This document shows positions 5,819 to 5,984 of a DNA stretch of 5,984 bases, one piece after another. The notes under the pieces were generated by a model. That model saw nothing but the letters and a program-made list of their open reading frames with translations, did no database searches and had not been told where the DNA came from. The DNA comes from Opitutales bacterium (GTDB taxonomy: Bacteria > Verrucomicrobiota > Verrucomicrobiia > Opitutales > Intestinicryptomonadaceae): the NCBI GenBank assembly GCA_017633865.1, contig JAGBOM010000276.1, positions 1 to 5,984 of the forward strand. The letters are read 5' to 3'. The position numbers were made by a program, and so were the translations under genes. Numbering within the stretch: the first letter of the stretch is position 1; each line of letters opens with the position of its first letter.

Positions 5819-5984
5819 TATCGTATCCTCCAAACTCCCATGCCCAAAGCGTTGTAAGGCCTCCAAACGGGCTTGCCGTCGAAGCTTCGCTCAATGCCGT
5901 ATGGGTCTATTTTTATGTAAACGTAAAAATACTTGTCCGCGTTCGCCCCGTCGAAAAACTCGATGATGTCCGCGCCTCCGACGG
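5818..5984 (-). CDS. C-terminal end of an unrecognised protein, 5'-partial
   Basis: The frame is open to the window edge (first complete codon at 5982) and ends in TAA at 5818-5820, whose last base is the first base of the next ATG. The 54 visible residues are rich in aromatics and beta-strand-like: EFFDGANADKYFYVYIKIDP, then a tail with KPVWRPYNALGMGVWRIR. The TAATG junction with the downstream exported protein, and the GGAGG for that gene lying inside this coding end, mark it as an upstream member of the same operon. The strand-rich, aromatic end would suit a virion or tail protein, or an extracellular domain, but nothing in 54 residues identifies it. It is too short for the usual ORF size cut-off, and the alternative frames here are closed by stops. 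Confidence 0.72.
   Translation of the reverse strand, partial: VGGADIIEFFDGANADKYFYVYIKIDPYGIERSFDGKPVWRPYNALGMGVWRIR
5827..5831 (-). promoter_or_regulatory. Ribosome binding site of the 121-aa exported protein
   Basis: GGAGG on the minus strand with an eight-base spacer to ATG 5818. It decides that start against the longer in-frame ATG at 5866 and lies within the coding end of the upstream gene. Confidence 0.8.

Noticed and set aside
5819..5866. Longer N-terminus for the 121-aa exported protein (start at 5866)
   Set aside because: It would put 16 polar residues before the signal peptide and ignore the GGAGG placed for ATG 5818.

Overview
The window holds two unlike regions that meet tail to tail at about position 4045. 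The plus-strand part (2-4048) carries two large genes for exported, multidomain proteins. One is the 3' part of a ThuA-like / helical-repeat / F5/8C-type protein, and the other is a right-handed beta-helix protein with a C-terminal DUF4214-like segment. Such assemblies are typical of polysaccharide-using bacteria of the Planctomycetota-Verrucomicrobiota-Lentisphaerota group. I suggest a Verrucomicrobiota/Lentisphaerota-type genome, inferred from domain style only; no marker gene is present.

The minus-strand part (4040-5984) is a tightly packed co-directional cassette of seven small genes. In transcription order these are: the 3' end of an unrecognised gene (5984-5818); a 121-aa exported protein (5818-5453); a 231-aa exported helical protein (5442-4747); a 53-aa one-membrane-segment protein that is holin-like (4731-4570); a 60-aa protein with a hydrophobic N-terminus and a basic tail (4567-4385); a 65-aa lipoprotein that starts inside the previous gene in another frame (4437-4240); and a 67-aa coiled-coil plus C-terminal membrane protein resembling XhlA (4243-4040). 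Junctions are a 1-base overlap (TAATG), 10 bases, 15 bases, 2 bases, a 53-base overlap and a 4-base overlap (ATGA). Good Shine-Dalgarno sequences precede most starts.

The run of a small membrane protein, overlapping small genes, a lipoprotein with a clean lipobox and a coiled-coil/TM protein looks like the lysis and tail end of a phage, prophage or phage-derived element. No endolysin, terminase, capsid or integrase gene is visible, so the phage assignment is inference. The two exported proteins of unknown family ahead of the lysis-like genes are the most novel part.

The two regions also differ in base composition and in translation-start signals. Their final genes overlap by 9 bases with no recognisable terminator between them, so the boundary of a mobile element may lie close to 4040-4050. 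No rRNA, tRNA, CRISPR array, insertion sequence or long repeat was seen, and no stretch over 300 bases lacks a gene.
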